Part shown: positions 36,639 through 44,132 of the stretch, one piece after another
Layout: each line of letters opens with the position of its first letter
Numbering within the stretch: the first letter of the stretch is position 1
Assembly: GCA_019635215.1 (NCBI GenBank)
Contig: JAHBZZ010000017.1
Coordinates: 1 to 64,000, forward strand
Reading direction: 5' to 3'
From: Nitrosomonas sp.
GTDB taxonomy: Bacteria; Pseudomonadota; Gammaproteobacteria; Burkholderiales; Nitrosomonadaceae
DNA: 64,000 bases
Program-made: the position numbers and the translations under genes
The notes under the pieces: generated by a model
The model's database searches: none
Seen by the model: the letters and a program-made list of their open reading frames with translations, nothing else
What the model was told of the DNA's origin: nothing

Positions 36639-36962
36639 CTAAGTTAGATTTAATTGGTTATTGTCGTACCGAATAGAAACATTCTTGCCAATGGTTGGTT
36701 TGGTTTTAAATGGTTTCAGTTTGTGTGTGATAAATTCTTTATCTACCTTTTGATAAACAATTTCTTTTTCTTTGTCTATATAAAGAATGATACCTTCATA
36801 AACGGTATTGTTTGCTTCAGCTTCTTTTGACAAAAACAGGTTATAAACACCCGCCACAATACCCTTCTCAACCTTCTTTATTGTGCCCACAGTTTCCCAT
36901 CCCTGACCATTGTGGCTTTGCAAAATTCGAAACCCATTCATTACGATCATTCTCTGTTTCAT
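36639..36962 (-). CDS. KfrB-like domain protein (copy 1)
   Basis: The 107-residue protein starts MKQRMIVMNGFRILQ and has a KfrB-like pattern: GVYNLFLS, then GIILYIDKEKEIVYQKVDKEFITHKL and IGKNVSIRYDNNQ. A paralogue with the same order lies at 52047-52397, which also supports this start. The KfrB domain occurs in IncP plasmid proteins of unclear function near kfr and partition genes. The distinct second copy suggests duplication within this plasmid family. Confidence 0.65.
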   Translation of the reverse strand: MKQRMIVMNGFRILQSHNGQGWETVGTIKKVEKGIVAGVYNLFLSKEAEANNTVYEGIILYIDKEKEIVYQKVDKEFITHKLKPFKTKPTIGKNVSIRYDNNQLNLT

Positions 36963-37011
36963 TCCTGGTCTATTCCCACAAAGGATTCATAGGATTTTGC
37001 CTGTCATTTAG

Positions 37012-37151
37012 CAGGCCGTTGAGAAACTATCTGCGTTGCCGCTACGGTGTTAAAAACAGACTAAAAATGCTCATTTATTAAGCATAAACTGCGCTTTTTC
37101 GCCTGTTTTTGCCTTGCATCGGCTGCCTCGAAAACGTTTTTCAACGGCCTG
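37012..37151. mobile_element. 140-bp MITE-like element with 16-bp terminal inverted repeats
   Basis: CAGGCCGTTGAGAAAC at the left and GTTTTTCAACGGCCTG at the right are inverted repeats with one mismatch. Both sides are flanked by TTAG (37008-37011 and 37152-37155), a probable 4-bp target duplication. There is no coding capacity. It sits in the gap between the transfer operon and the KfrB-like gene. Confidence 0.7.
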
Positions 37152-37231
37152 TTAGGCACGGCTAAATAACATTATCGTTGCGTGACATAGGCCGGTTATT
37201 CACAGTTCTATCCACGGAATTTGTTAGTAAC

Positions 37232-37672
37232 TTATTTTTTCTTGTTGTCCGCTGTCATGAAACGATTTTCCAGCCAATCCGCCCATTTAGCGGCTTTAGC
37301 CATCAAGTCAGTCCGATACTTTGCATTAACTTTTGGAGTACGCGAATGATAATTGGCCGCTTTTGTCCACAAATCGCCTTTATCTTGCTTGATATGCCGA
37401 CGTATTCGCCAAGCTGCCAGATCATAGGGATAGCAACCGGGTTGTGCGACATCATTGGTTGTGATCCCGTATCGGGCTAAATCTCCCAGGTAGGCCGTAT
37501 TGAATTGCATGGAACCCACATCATGCGTTCCATTGCGGTTACTCACCCATTGCCCCGCTTTGCCCCCTTCTTTTTCCGCAACGGCCAAAAGTATATTGGC
37601 CGGTATTTCATACTTTATGGCCGCTGTGATTGAGCATACGATTCTTTCTTGCTGATCGGGTGGCAAATCCAT
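37232..37672 (-). CDS. Lytic transglycosylase of the conjugation system (TrbN/VirB1-like)
   Basis: The 146-residue SLT-type transglycosylase has the catalytic glutamate in LLAVAEKEGGKAG, followed by VGSMQFNTAYLGDLARYGI and AANYHSRTPKVNAKYR, as in VirB1/TrbN proteins. It opens the peptidoglycan for assembly of the secretion channel. No clear signal peptide is seen at the assumed start; VirB1 relatives normally have one, so export is uncertain. It lies at the end of the trb operon, as trbN does in RP4. Confidence 0.8.
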   Translation of the reverse strand: MDLPPDQQERIVCSITAAIKYEIPANILLAVAEKEGGKAGQWVSNRNGTHDVGSMQFNTAYLGDLARYGITTNDVAQPGCYPYDLAAWRIRRHIKQDKGDLWTKAANYHSRTPKVNAKYRTDLMAKAAKWADWLENRFMTADNKKK

Positions 37673-37678
37673 TATGGA

Positions 37679-38401
37679 TTAATATGCCGGTTGTTGAATA
37701 TATTGTTGCTGTTCTTGGTGCTGCGGCAGTTCTTGTTGTCGCTGTTGTTGTGGTTGCGGCTCTTTCACGAAAATCTCTACACGACGATTCTTTGCCCTAT
37801 TTTCAGGAGAAGTGTTGGCTGCCACCGGTTCTGAAGCACCTCGACCATCAATACTGATACGATTGGATGCAATACCCTGACTAACCAGATACGCACGTGT
37901 ACTGGCAGCACGGTTCACCGATAAGGGGTTATTAATGGAATCATTGCCGGTATCATCGGTATAACCAATAATAGCCGCCTGGGAGTTTGAATTACTCTTA
38001 AGTCCTGCGGCCAGGCTATTGAGTACTGGGTGCATTTCAGGTTTTATGGTGGATTGCCCGGTATCAAAAGAAATATCACTGGGAACATTGAGTTTTAATT
38101 GATTGTCGGCTGTTTGAGTAACAGAAACTTTTGTGCCTTCGGTAGCCGCTTCCATTTTCTTTTTTTGTTCTTCCATCCGGTTAGACCAGATATAGCCACC
38201 CACTGCGCCGACACCCGCACCAATTCCTGCACCAAGAGCCGGGTCTCCTGCTATGGCACCGATAATGGCACCAACCGCAGCACCCGCGCCAGTACCCATT
38301 GCCGTGCCTTTTGCTGTACTTTGCTGTGATTCACTCATGCTGGCACAGCCACCCAGTATAAGTACAAGCACGATGGCAGAAAGAATTGATTTGTTAACCA
38401 T
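37679..38401 (-). CDS. OmpA-family outer-membrane lipoprotein
   Basis: The protein is about 240 residues. The signal peptide ends in the lipobox LILGGC. A glycine-rich segment (GTGAGAAVGAIIGAI... GAGIGAGVGAVGGY) of the glycine-zipper type follows, then an OmpA-like peptidoglycan-binding domain (FDTGQSTIKPEMHPVLNSL, IIGYTDDTG, LSVNRAASTRAYLV, NRRVEIFV) and a Gln-rich tail. I start at 38401 because GAGGAGG precedes it. It probably anchors the transfer channel or stabilises mating pairs. It is encoded just after trbL, in the place of trbM in RP4. Confidence 0.85.
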   Translation of the reverse strand: MVNKSILSAIVLVLILGGCASMSESQQSTAKGTAMGTGAGAAVGAIIGAIAGDPALGAGIGAGVGAVGGYIWSNRMEEQKKKMEAATEGTKVSVTQTADNQLKLNVPSDISFDTGQSTIKPEMHPVLNSLAAGLKSNSNSQAAIIGYTDDTGNDSINNPLSVNRAASTRAYLVSQGIASNRISIDGRGASEPVAANTSPENRAKNRRVEIFVKEPQPQQQRQQELPQHQEQQQYIQQPAY

Positions 38402-38427
38402 AACAGCCTCCTCATTAAGTTTATTCA

Positions 38428-39582
38428 TCACTTTGGTTTCCTTGTAAGATGATCATCAGGCACCTCCCACGGATCATGGGATACAGTTTGGGCGCTTCCA
38501 TCCGGATTCGGTGTTGCAAATGGTGTTCCTCCGGATGTATTGATAGACTTTGCCGCATCGGCAGCAGTTGATGAAGCAGCAGCCATTTGACGCGCGCCTT
38601 CCGCTAAATAAGTCGCGCCCATACTGGCAACAGCCATCGTGGCTGCTGCAGCACCCACTACCTGACCACCGCTATAGTTTCCGACCCCTCCCGCATTAAT
38701 ACTACTACCTGTAATAATTCCGGCCAGCATGGGCGGTAGCTTTGAAACCAGGAAATAAAAGGCAACAGCAAAAATTAACATGACTCCCAATTCTTCAAAG
38801 TTCATGATGGTTTTACTCATTTTTCCATAATAATTGGTCAGAAAATCGCCACCAATCCCAACAATCAACGTCATGGCCAGCAGCTGGATACCAATGCCTA
38901 ATACTGTCTTGTAATAGTTGATCGCGAAATCAGTTGTCCAACGCGCCCCGCCGAAACCCAAAAAGAAAATACCCGCATATAGAAGCACCCATGACGAAAT
39001 CAGCAGCAATAACATGTTGACTGCGACGACCGTCAGAATGATTACAATAATGAGTGAAAGGACGAAGGCAATAAGGCTGTCAATGGGGTTCCAGACAGAT
39101 GCATTCTGGAGGAATTGTTCCCAAATTCTGAAAGCTACATGCATAATATTACTGTGACCTGATCCGGTTAACCCGGATGCCTTATTACCCAACATCTGCA
39201 TGGATTCGATAATTGATCCGGCAATGTTTTGTCCTGATATTGCGTTGGTTAATAACCAGAAGAAAAAACCTGTGAATATGATGAAACGGGTGAATTCAGC
39301 AAAAAAATCACCAATATCCGCTTTGCGTAATACCATCATGCCAAACGTCCACACCATGGAAATTAACACCAGCGTCCAAAACAAACGTATAGCTGCGCCC
39401 TCTAAAATGGTATGCCAGCCTTTGGCTTTAATTAAAAACTTTTGCGCAACCTGATCAAGTACACTTTGATTGGTTACTGGATCAATATAGGCCAACTCAG
39501 CAAATGCACTTGTAGAAAAGAACATTAGTGATAGAACGACAATAGAAATGCCAAGAATCATTTTATACATCAGTAGGGTCAC
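38428..39582 (-). CDS. trbL: TrbL (VirB6-like) inner-membrane channel protein
   Basis: The 384-residue polytopic protein has an N-terminal signal-like segment and about six further membrane helices (IRLFWTLVLISMVWTF, FIIFTGFFFWLLTNA, LIAFVLSLIIVIILTVVAV, LLISSWVLLYAGIFFL, VLGIGIQLLAMTLIVGIGG, LGVMLIFAVAFYFLV). An Ala/Gly-rich C-terminal tail follows. This is the TrbL pattern of P-type conjugation systems. It forms part of the inner-membrane pore through which the DNA strand passes. Confidence 0.9.
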   Translation of the reverse strand: MTLLMYKMILGISIVVLSLMFFSTSAFAELAYIDPVTNQSVLDQVAQKFLIKAKGWHTILEGAAIRLFWTLVLISMVWTFGMMVLRKADIGDFFAEFTRFIIFTGFFFWLLTNAISGQNIAGSIIESMQMLGNKASGLTGSGHSNIMHVAFRIWEQFLQNASVWNPIDSLIAFVLSLIIVIILTVVAVNMLLLLISSWVLLYAGIFFLGFGGARWTTDFAINYYKTVLGIGIQLLAMTLIVGIGGDFLTNYYGKMSKTIMNFEELGVMLIFAVAFYFLVSKLPPMLAGIITGSSINAGGVGNYSGGQVVGAAAATMAVASMGATYLAEGARQMAAASSTAADAAKSINTSGGTPFATPNPDGSAQTVSHDPWEVPDDHLTRKPK

Positions 39583-39603
39583 CTTGTTATTTTGAATGAT
39601 GTA

Positions 39604-39798
39604 CTATTTCTTGTTTAATTCTTCAGAGTTATCTTCTTTCCAAGCGTCACTTACATTCCAAGATTTTCCAGGTGGAAGTTCACTTAATTCTTTTTTAGGT
39701 TCCTTAAGCTCCAAATACCCCTTGGGTTCCTGACAACCAGCCAAGGTTAAAAGTAATGCCGCAGTCATCGCAATAGTGATTGTTTGATTGGTTTTCAT
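39604..39798 (-). CDS. trbK: TrbK-like small lipoprotein (entry exclusion)
   Basis: The 64-residue lipoprotein has signal peptide MKTNQTITIAMTAALLLTLAGC with a lipobox, and a short hydrophilic tail. Its place between trbJ and trbL matches TrbK of RP4, which gives entry exclusion against the same plasmid. I start at the ATG at 39798; the longer frame overlaps trbJ and lacks a signal-like start. The family match is mainly by size and position. Confidence 0.7.
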   Translation of the reverse strand: MKTNQTITIAMTAALLLTLAGCQEPKGYLELKEPKKELSELPPGKSWNVSDAWKEDNSEELNKK

Positions 39799-39820
39799 AA
39801 TTGTGTCCTTTGGTTTTAAG

Positions 39821-40618
39821 TTAAAATGCGTCTCTGACATTCCAGATTTTTGCTGCTGGAAAGTTAACCGGGCTAAGCCGTTTGGTTGCGGCCTGATGTG
39901 CAGCTTGATTTATCGCTTCTTTGTCTACAAGCGCCTGATTTTTGGCATTCTCTGCGTTAAATTGTGCAATCATCATGGTTCGCAATTGTAAAAGCTGGTT
40001 TGACTGGTAAGCAGCCAGTTGATTGGCGTACTGAATCGCCTCCAGCTGCCCTCCTGCTGTTTCTGCCCGTGATTGCAGTAATTGCAAATGCGCGGCATCG
40101 AGGGGCGCCCCATCTTGATGTATTTCCAAGCCCCGTAATGACGCATCATTGGCGCTTTTTTGCGCGTTTGTGCTGGTGTTCTGCCCTTGTTTTATCAAAT
40201 CCCAGGCTGTATCTGTGCAGTTACCGCCCAAATTAAAACAGGGAGAACCACTGTAATAACTGGCGTTCCTGTACCTGTTTAAATAGTTCTCTACGCCACC
40301 CTGGTCTTGATAATATTTAAGTGTATTGGACGCTTGAACTAATCGATTCATCGTATATTCCGCTTTTGCCCAGACATAAGCTGCTGGCGCTACCGTGTTG
40401 CGGAGCATGTTTTCATATTGCTGCAATTGCGTCCGATACTGATCAATCTGTTTGAGTCGCATCTCTACATTCTCATAAGCGGTAATCGAAGTCTGTTTAA
40501 TATTCGCCATATCAATAACAGCCATACCCCCTGCTCTAATGTTTGATGAATGACCGGCACTCCAGATTACGAGCAGGATTGCTATCCACAGGGCAGTTAG
40601 ATTTTTACTGTTTATCAT
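39821..40618 (-). CDS. trbJ: TrbJ (VirB5-like) conjugation protein
   Basis: The 265-residue secreted protein has an N-terminal signal peptide (LTALWIAILLVIWSAG). Its long helical body has the typical ENVEMRLKQIDQYRTQLQQYENMLRN and LQLLQSRAETAGGQLEAIQYANQLAAYQSNQLLQLRTMM segments. TrbJ proteins are minor pilus components of P-type systems. Confidence 0.9.
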   Translation of the reverse strand: MINSKNLTALWIAILLVIWSAGHSSNIRAGGMAVIDMANIKQTSITAYENVEMRLKQIDQYRTQLQQYENMLRNTVAPAAYVWAKAEYTMNRLVQASNTLKYYQDQGGVENYLNRYRNASYYSGSPCFNLGGNCTDTAWDLIKQGQNTSTNAQKSANDASLRGLEIHQDGAPLDAAHLQLLQSRAETAGGQLEAIQYANQLAAYQSNQLLQLRTMMIAQFNAENAKNQALVDKEAINQAAHQAATKRLSPVNFPAAKIWNVRDAF

Positions 40619-40636
40619 GTTAGATCACTCCTTTCG

Positions 40637-42010
40637 TTAATAATCAAATGATTGATACGGTTTAGAAAAGACCATGTCTTTAGTAACAATGACATTGAAT
40701 CTAAAACCTGGGCGTATCTCTAGTGTTGGCGCAATATTCAGATTTTTCATCATTAGCCGCGTGGTCGCTTGCCCAAGTTGCTGGCCTAGCGACTGACTCA
40801 ATATGCTACCGGCATTTTGCCGCCCGAATACGCCCCCTCCCCCAGCATCACGCTGACTGTACGTGGCTCCTGCTATCACGGCTGACATCAATAATGCCGA
40901 TCCGAATATTCGCAAATAATGATTATTGACTTGATCCTTGAATCCCGCTTGACCGATACCATCAGCTCCCGGCATCGCACCAATATCCATTGTCTTGCCG
41001 TCAGGAAAAATAATCCGTTGCCATGCAACCAATACACGCGACTGACCATAGGCAACATCACTGGAATAACTCCCGACCAGACGAGCGCCTTGAGGTATCA
41101 AGCGCCAACGGCCTACGGGTGTGTCATAAATGTCCTGACTGACTTGCGCCATGATTTGGCCGGGCAGTTCTGAATTAATACCGGAGATAAGCACAGCCGG
41201 TATTACAAATCCGTTCAGTAGGCTATACGGTGTTTCGGGTGCTGCTGGCTTGCTGTCCAGTTTCCAACGACTCCCCTGCCCTGTTGAATCAAAGTTTGCA
41301 TAATTGTTAGCAGGTCTTTTTGAATCTGCATCAATTAATTCTGGCGCTGAATCATCCAAACCATCGCGGCCACCGATAAGCCCACTGTCTTTGATTTGTT
41401 GTAATCGCGCAAGATAGGCAGCAGCAGGATCATCTTTTGCTTGTGCATCGACTTGTTGTCTGACTGCTGCTATTCGTGCCAATGCTTCTTTCCTGCTAGG
41501 TGTTACGCCAGAAGAAGCATAGTTGGCGGATGGAGGTGAAGATGAACCAGCACCAGCACTTCTCGGTGCTTCCATAGCCACATTGGTTTTTGCTTTTACC
41601 GCTTGCTCAAATAGTTGCAACTTCATCATACGAATATGCTCTGAAGCGGGATCTCTTTCGAGACTGTTAACTGGTGGTAATGGCGGTAAATCAAGATTAT
41701 TGGGGCGTGCAATCATGATTTCTGGCGGCAAGTCCAGCGCAGGTTCTGTGGGTGCCGGTCTTTCAGGTTCAATGAAGCCATCCTTGTATTCGCCGGTGAT
41801 AAACGCGGCCAGCATATTGCTTGATCCAGCTTTTTTGCTTTCTTCGGTATTGTTTGAGTCTTGTGGTTCTGAGCGATTTATTGCCACAACCATCATGATT
41901 AATAAAAAAACCAGCATGATCCCGACAACAATATAAATCGGAAGGTTGTTGACCCGGCGCACGCCAGATGACGATATGGTTTCAGGAGATGCGTCAGCAG
42001 ACATACTCAT
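40637..42010 (-). CDS. trbI: TrbI (VirB10-like) channel scaffold
   Basis: The 457-residue protein has a short cytoplasmic N-terminus, one membrane helix (IYIVVGIMLVFLLIMMVVAI), a long proline-rich periplasmic linker and the conserved VirB10 C-terminal domain (NGFVIPAVLISGINSELPGQ, GRWRLIPQGARLVGSYSSDVAYGQSR, FRFNVIVTKDM). It bridges both membranes and transmits energy to open the outer-membrane channel. Confidence 0.93.
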   Translation of the reverse strand: MSMSADASPETISSSGVRRVNNLPIYIVVGIMLVFLLIMMVVAINRSEPQDSNNTEESKKAGSSNMLAAFITGEYKDGFIEPERPAPTEPALDLPPEIMIARPNNLDLPPLPPVNSLERDPASEHIRMMKLQLFEQAVKAKTNVAMEAPRSAGAGSSSPPSANYASSGVTPSRKEALARIAAVRQQVDAQAKDDPAAAYLARLQQIKDSGLIGGRDGLDDSAPELIDADSKRPANNYANFDSTGQGSRWKLDSKPAAPETPYSLLNGFVIPAVLISGINSELPGQIMAQVSQDIYDTPVGRWRLIPQGARLVGSYSSDVAYGQSRVLVAWQRIIFPDGKTMDIGAMPGADGIGQAGFKDQVNNHYLRIFGSALLMSAVIAGATYSQRDAGGGGVFGRQNAGSILSQSLGQQLGQATTRLMMKNLNIAPTLEIRPGFRFNVIVTKDMVFSKPYQSFDY

Positions 42011-42013
42011 AAC

Positions 42014-42451
42014 TTACTCCTTACGAACCCAGTAACCTGCCGGGTTTATTGTGCTCTCATTGAAAATATACGCGCGAGTTAGAACATGCTGATCAACAAA
42101 GACTGTGAGACGGTATAAGCCGTCCATTTGGTCAAAAACATATCCAAGCGTCATACCATCCGATGTAGGTGTATCCGTTGACTTGCTAAGGTTTGATTTT
42201 TTATGTTCATGGATGGCATAGCCGCCAGCTCGCAAATTATCTACTAAAGCATCACCCAATGAATCTACCGTTGGATGTTGCATATTAAATTGCGTGCTGG
42301 CCGGTGGATAAAGCTGTATTAGTTGCCCTGTCACATCACTGGCTATACTTTTGTTGTGAGCCTCATCGTTATGCGCCACAAAATTTCCAAATTGTGTTGT
42401 TGCACAACCAGTCAGAATGAATATCAAAACAAGCATTGATAACCGGAACAT
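42014..42451 (-). CDS. trbH: TrbH lipoprotein
   Basis: The 145-residue lipoprotein has signal peptide and lipobox LIFILTGC. It is followed by the TrbH-like body (IQLYPPASTQFNMQHP, DALVDNLRAGGYAIHE, TLGYVFDQMDGLYRLTVFV). It lies between trbI and trbG as in RP4 and corresponds functionally to VirB7, which stabilises the VirB9-like subunit. Confidence 0.88.
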   Translation of the reverse strand: MFRLSMLVLIFILTGCATTQFGNFVAHNDEAHNKSIASDVTGQLIQLYPPASTQFNMQHPTVDSLGDALVDNLRAGGYAIHEHKKSNLSKSTDTPTSDGMTLGYVFDQMDGLYRLTVFVDQHVLTRAYIFNESTINPAGYWVRKE

Positions 42452-42452
42452 A

Positions 42453-43370
42453 TTAATTTCCTTGTGTTTTGGTGATCGTTACACGGCTTTGATCGCTGCC
42501 TACACCCGCGATGAGATAAGCTTTATCAAAAACCGCATCAACGATGTAGCGGTCATGCTGCAAGCGGTAATTAACCATTACCTCTGTGTCTTGTGAGAAC
42601 AAGCCGCCTTCTTTACGCACCACCATCAAAACCGGCGCTTCTTTTTGTGAAAAGGTTGTCGGCATCTGAATAATTGTTTTCTTGCCATCGTTATAGACGC
42701 GCAGTGGCTTCCAGGCTGCGGATCCAGACACACTATACAAAAAATCCAGATCGCCTAAATACTCTCCCGTCGAGGGTATTGTTCGAGATGATTTAATCTC
42801 CATTGCGTGGTTCTCTCTCATTTTGACGGCATCCCATTTTGCCTGTGCATCTTCGGGATAAATAAAGGCAACGCGCGGCATAAATTCCTGCCGGTGGGAT
42901 CTGAGCCGCATGTGATAAGTACGCCGGTCGGTAGTCACAACCAGTGAGGTTTCCAGCCCGACATCAAGGGGTTTCACAATCAAATGTTGTACTTCGAGCG
43001 CGGCACGGCCTGTTATTGCCGGTTCGACTTGCCAACGCACTTGATCGCCCAAGTGAATAGAATTCACTTGTTCGCCGGGTTGTAATTGAATATCGCAAAC
43101 CTGCAATACCGCGCAGACAATGCTGGGTTGTTGCGCACCAAACAAAAACCGGATAGTGCCATCGGGTCCAGCGACCGGCTTGATTCCCGTGGCGCTGGAA
43201 TGTTGCCATTTCTTGGCTATTTCAATTGAAGCCCTTTCCTGTGGCGTGAGTGTTGGATTGTCTTTTGCAAAATAGGAATCAGGAAAATTACTGCCTACCG
43301 CTAAAACAACAGAAGGAAGCAAACTAATAGAGAGAGTAATAAGTGCATATCGAGCGTATTTCATTATCAT
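42453..43370 (-). CDS. trbG: TrbG (VirB9-like) outer-membrane complex subunit
   Basis: The 305-residue periplasmic protein has a signal peptide (ALITLSISLLPSVVLA). A VirB9/CagX core follows (VCDIQLQPGEQVNSIHLGDQVRW, LIVKPLDVGLETSLVVTTDRRTYHMRLRS, VMVNYRLQHDRYIVDAVFDKAYLIAG). It builds the outer-membrane ring with TrbH and TrbI. Confidence 0.93.
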   Translation of the reverse strand: MIMKYARYALITLSISLLPSVVLAVGSNFPDSYFAKDNPTLTPQERASIEIAKKWQHSSATGIKPVAGPDGTIRFLFGAQQPSIVCAVLQVCDIQLQPGEQVNSIHLGDQVRWQVEPAITGRAALEVQHLIVKPLDVGLETSLVVTTDRRTYHMRLRSHRQEFMPRVAFIYPEDAQAKWDAVKMRENHAMEIKSSRTIPSTGEYLGDLDFLYSVSGSAAWKPLRVYNDGKKTIIQMPTTFSQKEAPVLMVVRKEGGLFSQDTEVMVNYRLQHDRYIVDAVFDKAYLIAGVGSDQSRVTITKTQGN

Positions 43371-43376
43371 TCCTTT

Positions 43377-44132
43377 TTATATTTGCTTTGCCCAAGAATA
43401 ATCCCGAACATAAATCCCGAGCGGGTTATTGCGAATTTGTTCCTCAGTTGTATTTGCAGTTGAATCAATGCTATAGATAGTCAAAAGCGCGCGCATTATG
43501 AAGGGGGGTTCTTTGGGATGCCCTTGACGGTCATAAACTAATTCTCTCCAGATCACCTGCCAGGTTTCAGGGCTTTGCGGAATGACCGAGACAATCTCAA
43601 TATTCACTGTCTCATTCGCGGCGCGTTTGAATGGGCTGCTCGTGTCCGTACCGTTTAGCCAAACGTTGGTTTTGGCGGTTGCCGGATCATCCGATGAGAG
43701 CATGGCGTATGCCCGAAAAATTGCGCGGCGCTGTAGGGCAATATCAGGTGTTACCATCCGCAAGTCATTAATAAACGAAGCGACCGATGCGTGAATAACC
43801 CGAGGATCAGCCGGTGCCGCCATGTCTGCCCGTGACACGGCTATCGCCTCCCCCAGGTGATCAATTTGTACCACGTAGGGAATGAACTTCGACTGGCTGC
43901 CGATATGGATAATCCCCCCAACGGCTGCCAGTGTGATCATCAGTGAAAGTATTGCCAGTATCTGCCACATATTGCGCGATGCAGCCACAGATTCCATGTG
44001 ATCATTCCACGAGCGCCGCCCTGATAAATAAGGATTCTCATTTTCCCCTTCGCGGCGGCCACCCTCTATGAATTCATCAGCTAATCGTGCATTTTTGGGA
44101 TTAAGATTGAGTAGTGCTTGTATTGACTTCAT
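43377..44132 (-). CDS. trbF: TrbF (VirB8-like) inner-membrane subunit
   Basis: The 251-residue protein has a cytoplasmic N-terminus with NPYLSGRRSWNDHMESVAASRNMW, a membrane helix (ILAILSLMITLAAVGGII) and a periplasmic VirB8-like domain. Its start overlaps the trbE stop by 4 bp. VirB8 proteins nucleate assembly of the channel. Confidence 0.92.
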   Translation of the reverse strand: MKSIQALLNLNPKNARLADEFIEGGRREGENENPYLSGRRSWNDHMESVAASRNMWQILAILSLMITLAAVGGIIHIGSQSKFIPYVVQIDHLGEAIAVSRADMAAPADPRVIHASVASFINDLRMVTPDIALQRRAIFRAYAMLSSDDPATAKTNVWLNGTDTSSPFKRAANETVNIEIVSVIPQSPETWQVIWRELVYDRQGHPKEPPFIMRALLTIYSIDSTANTTEEQIRNNPLGIYVRDYSWAKQI

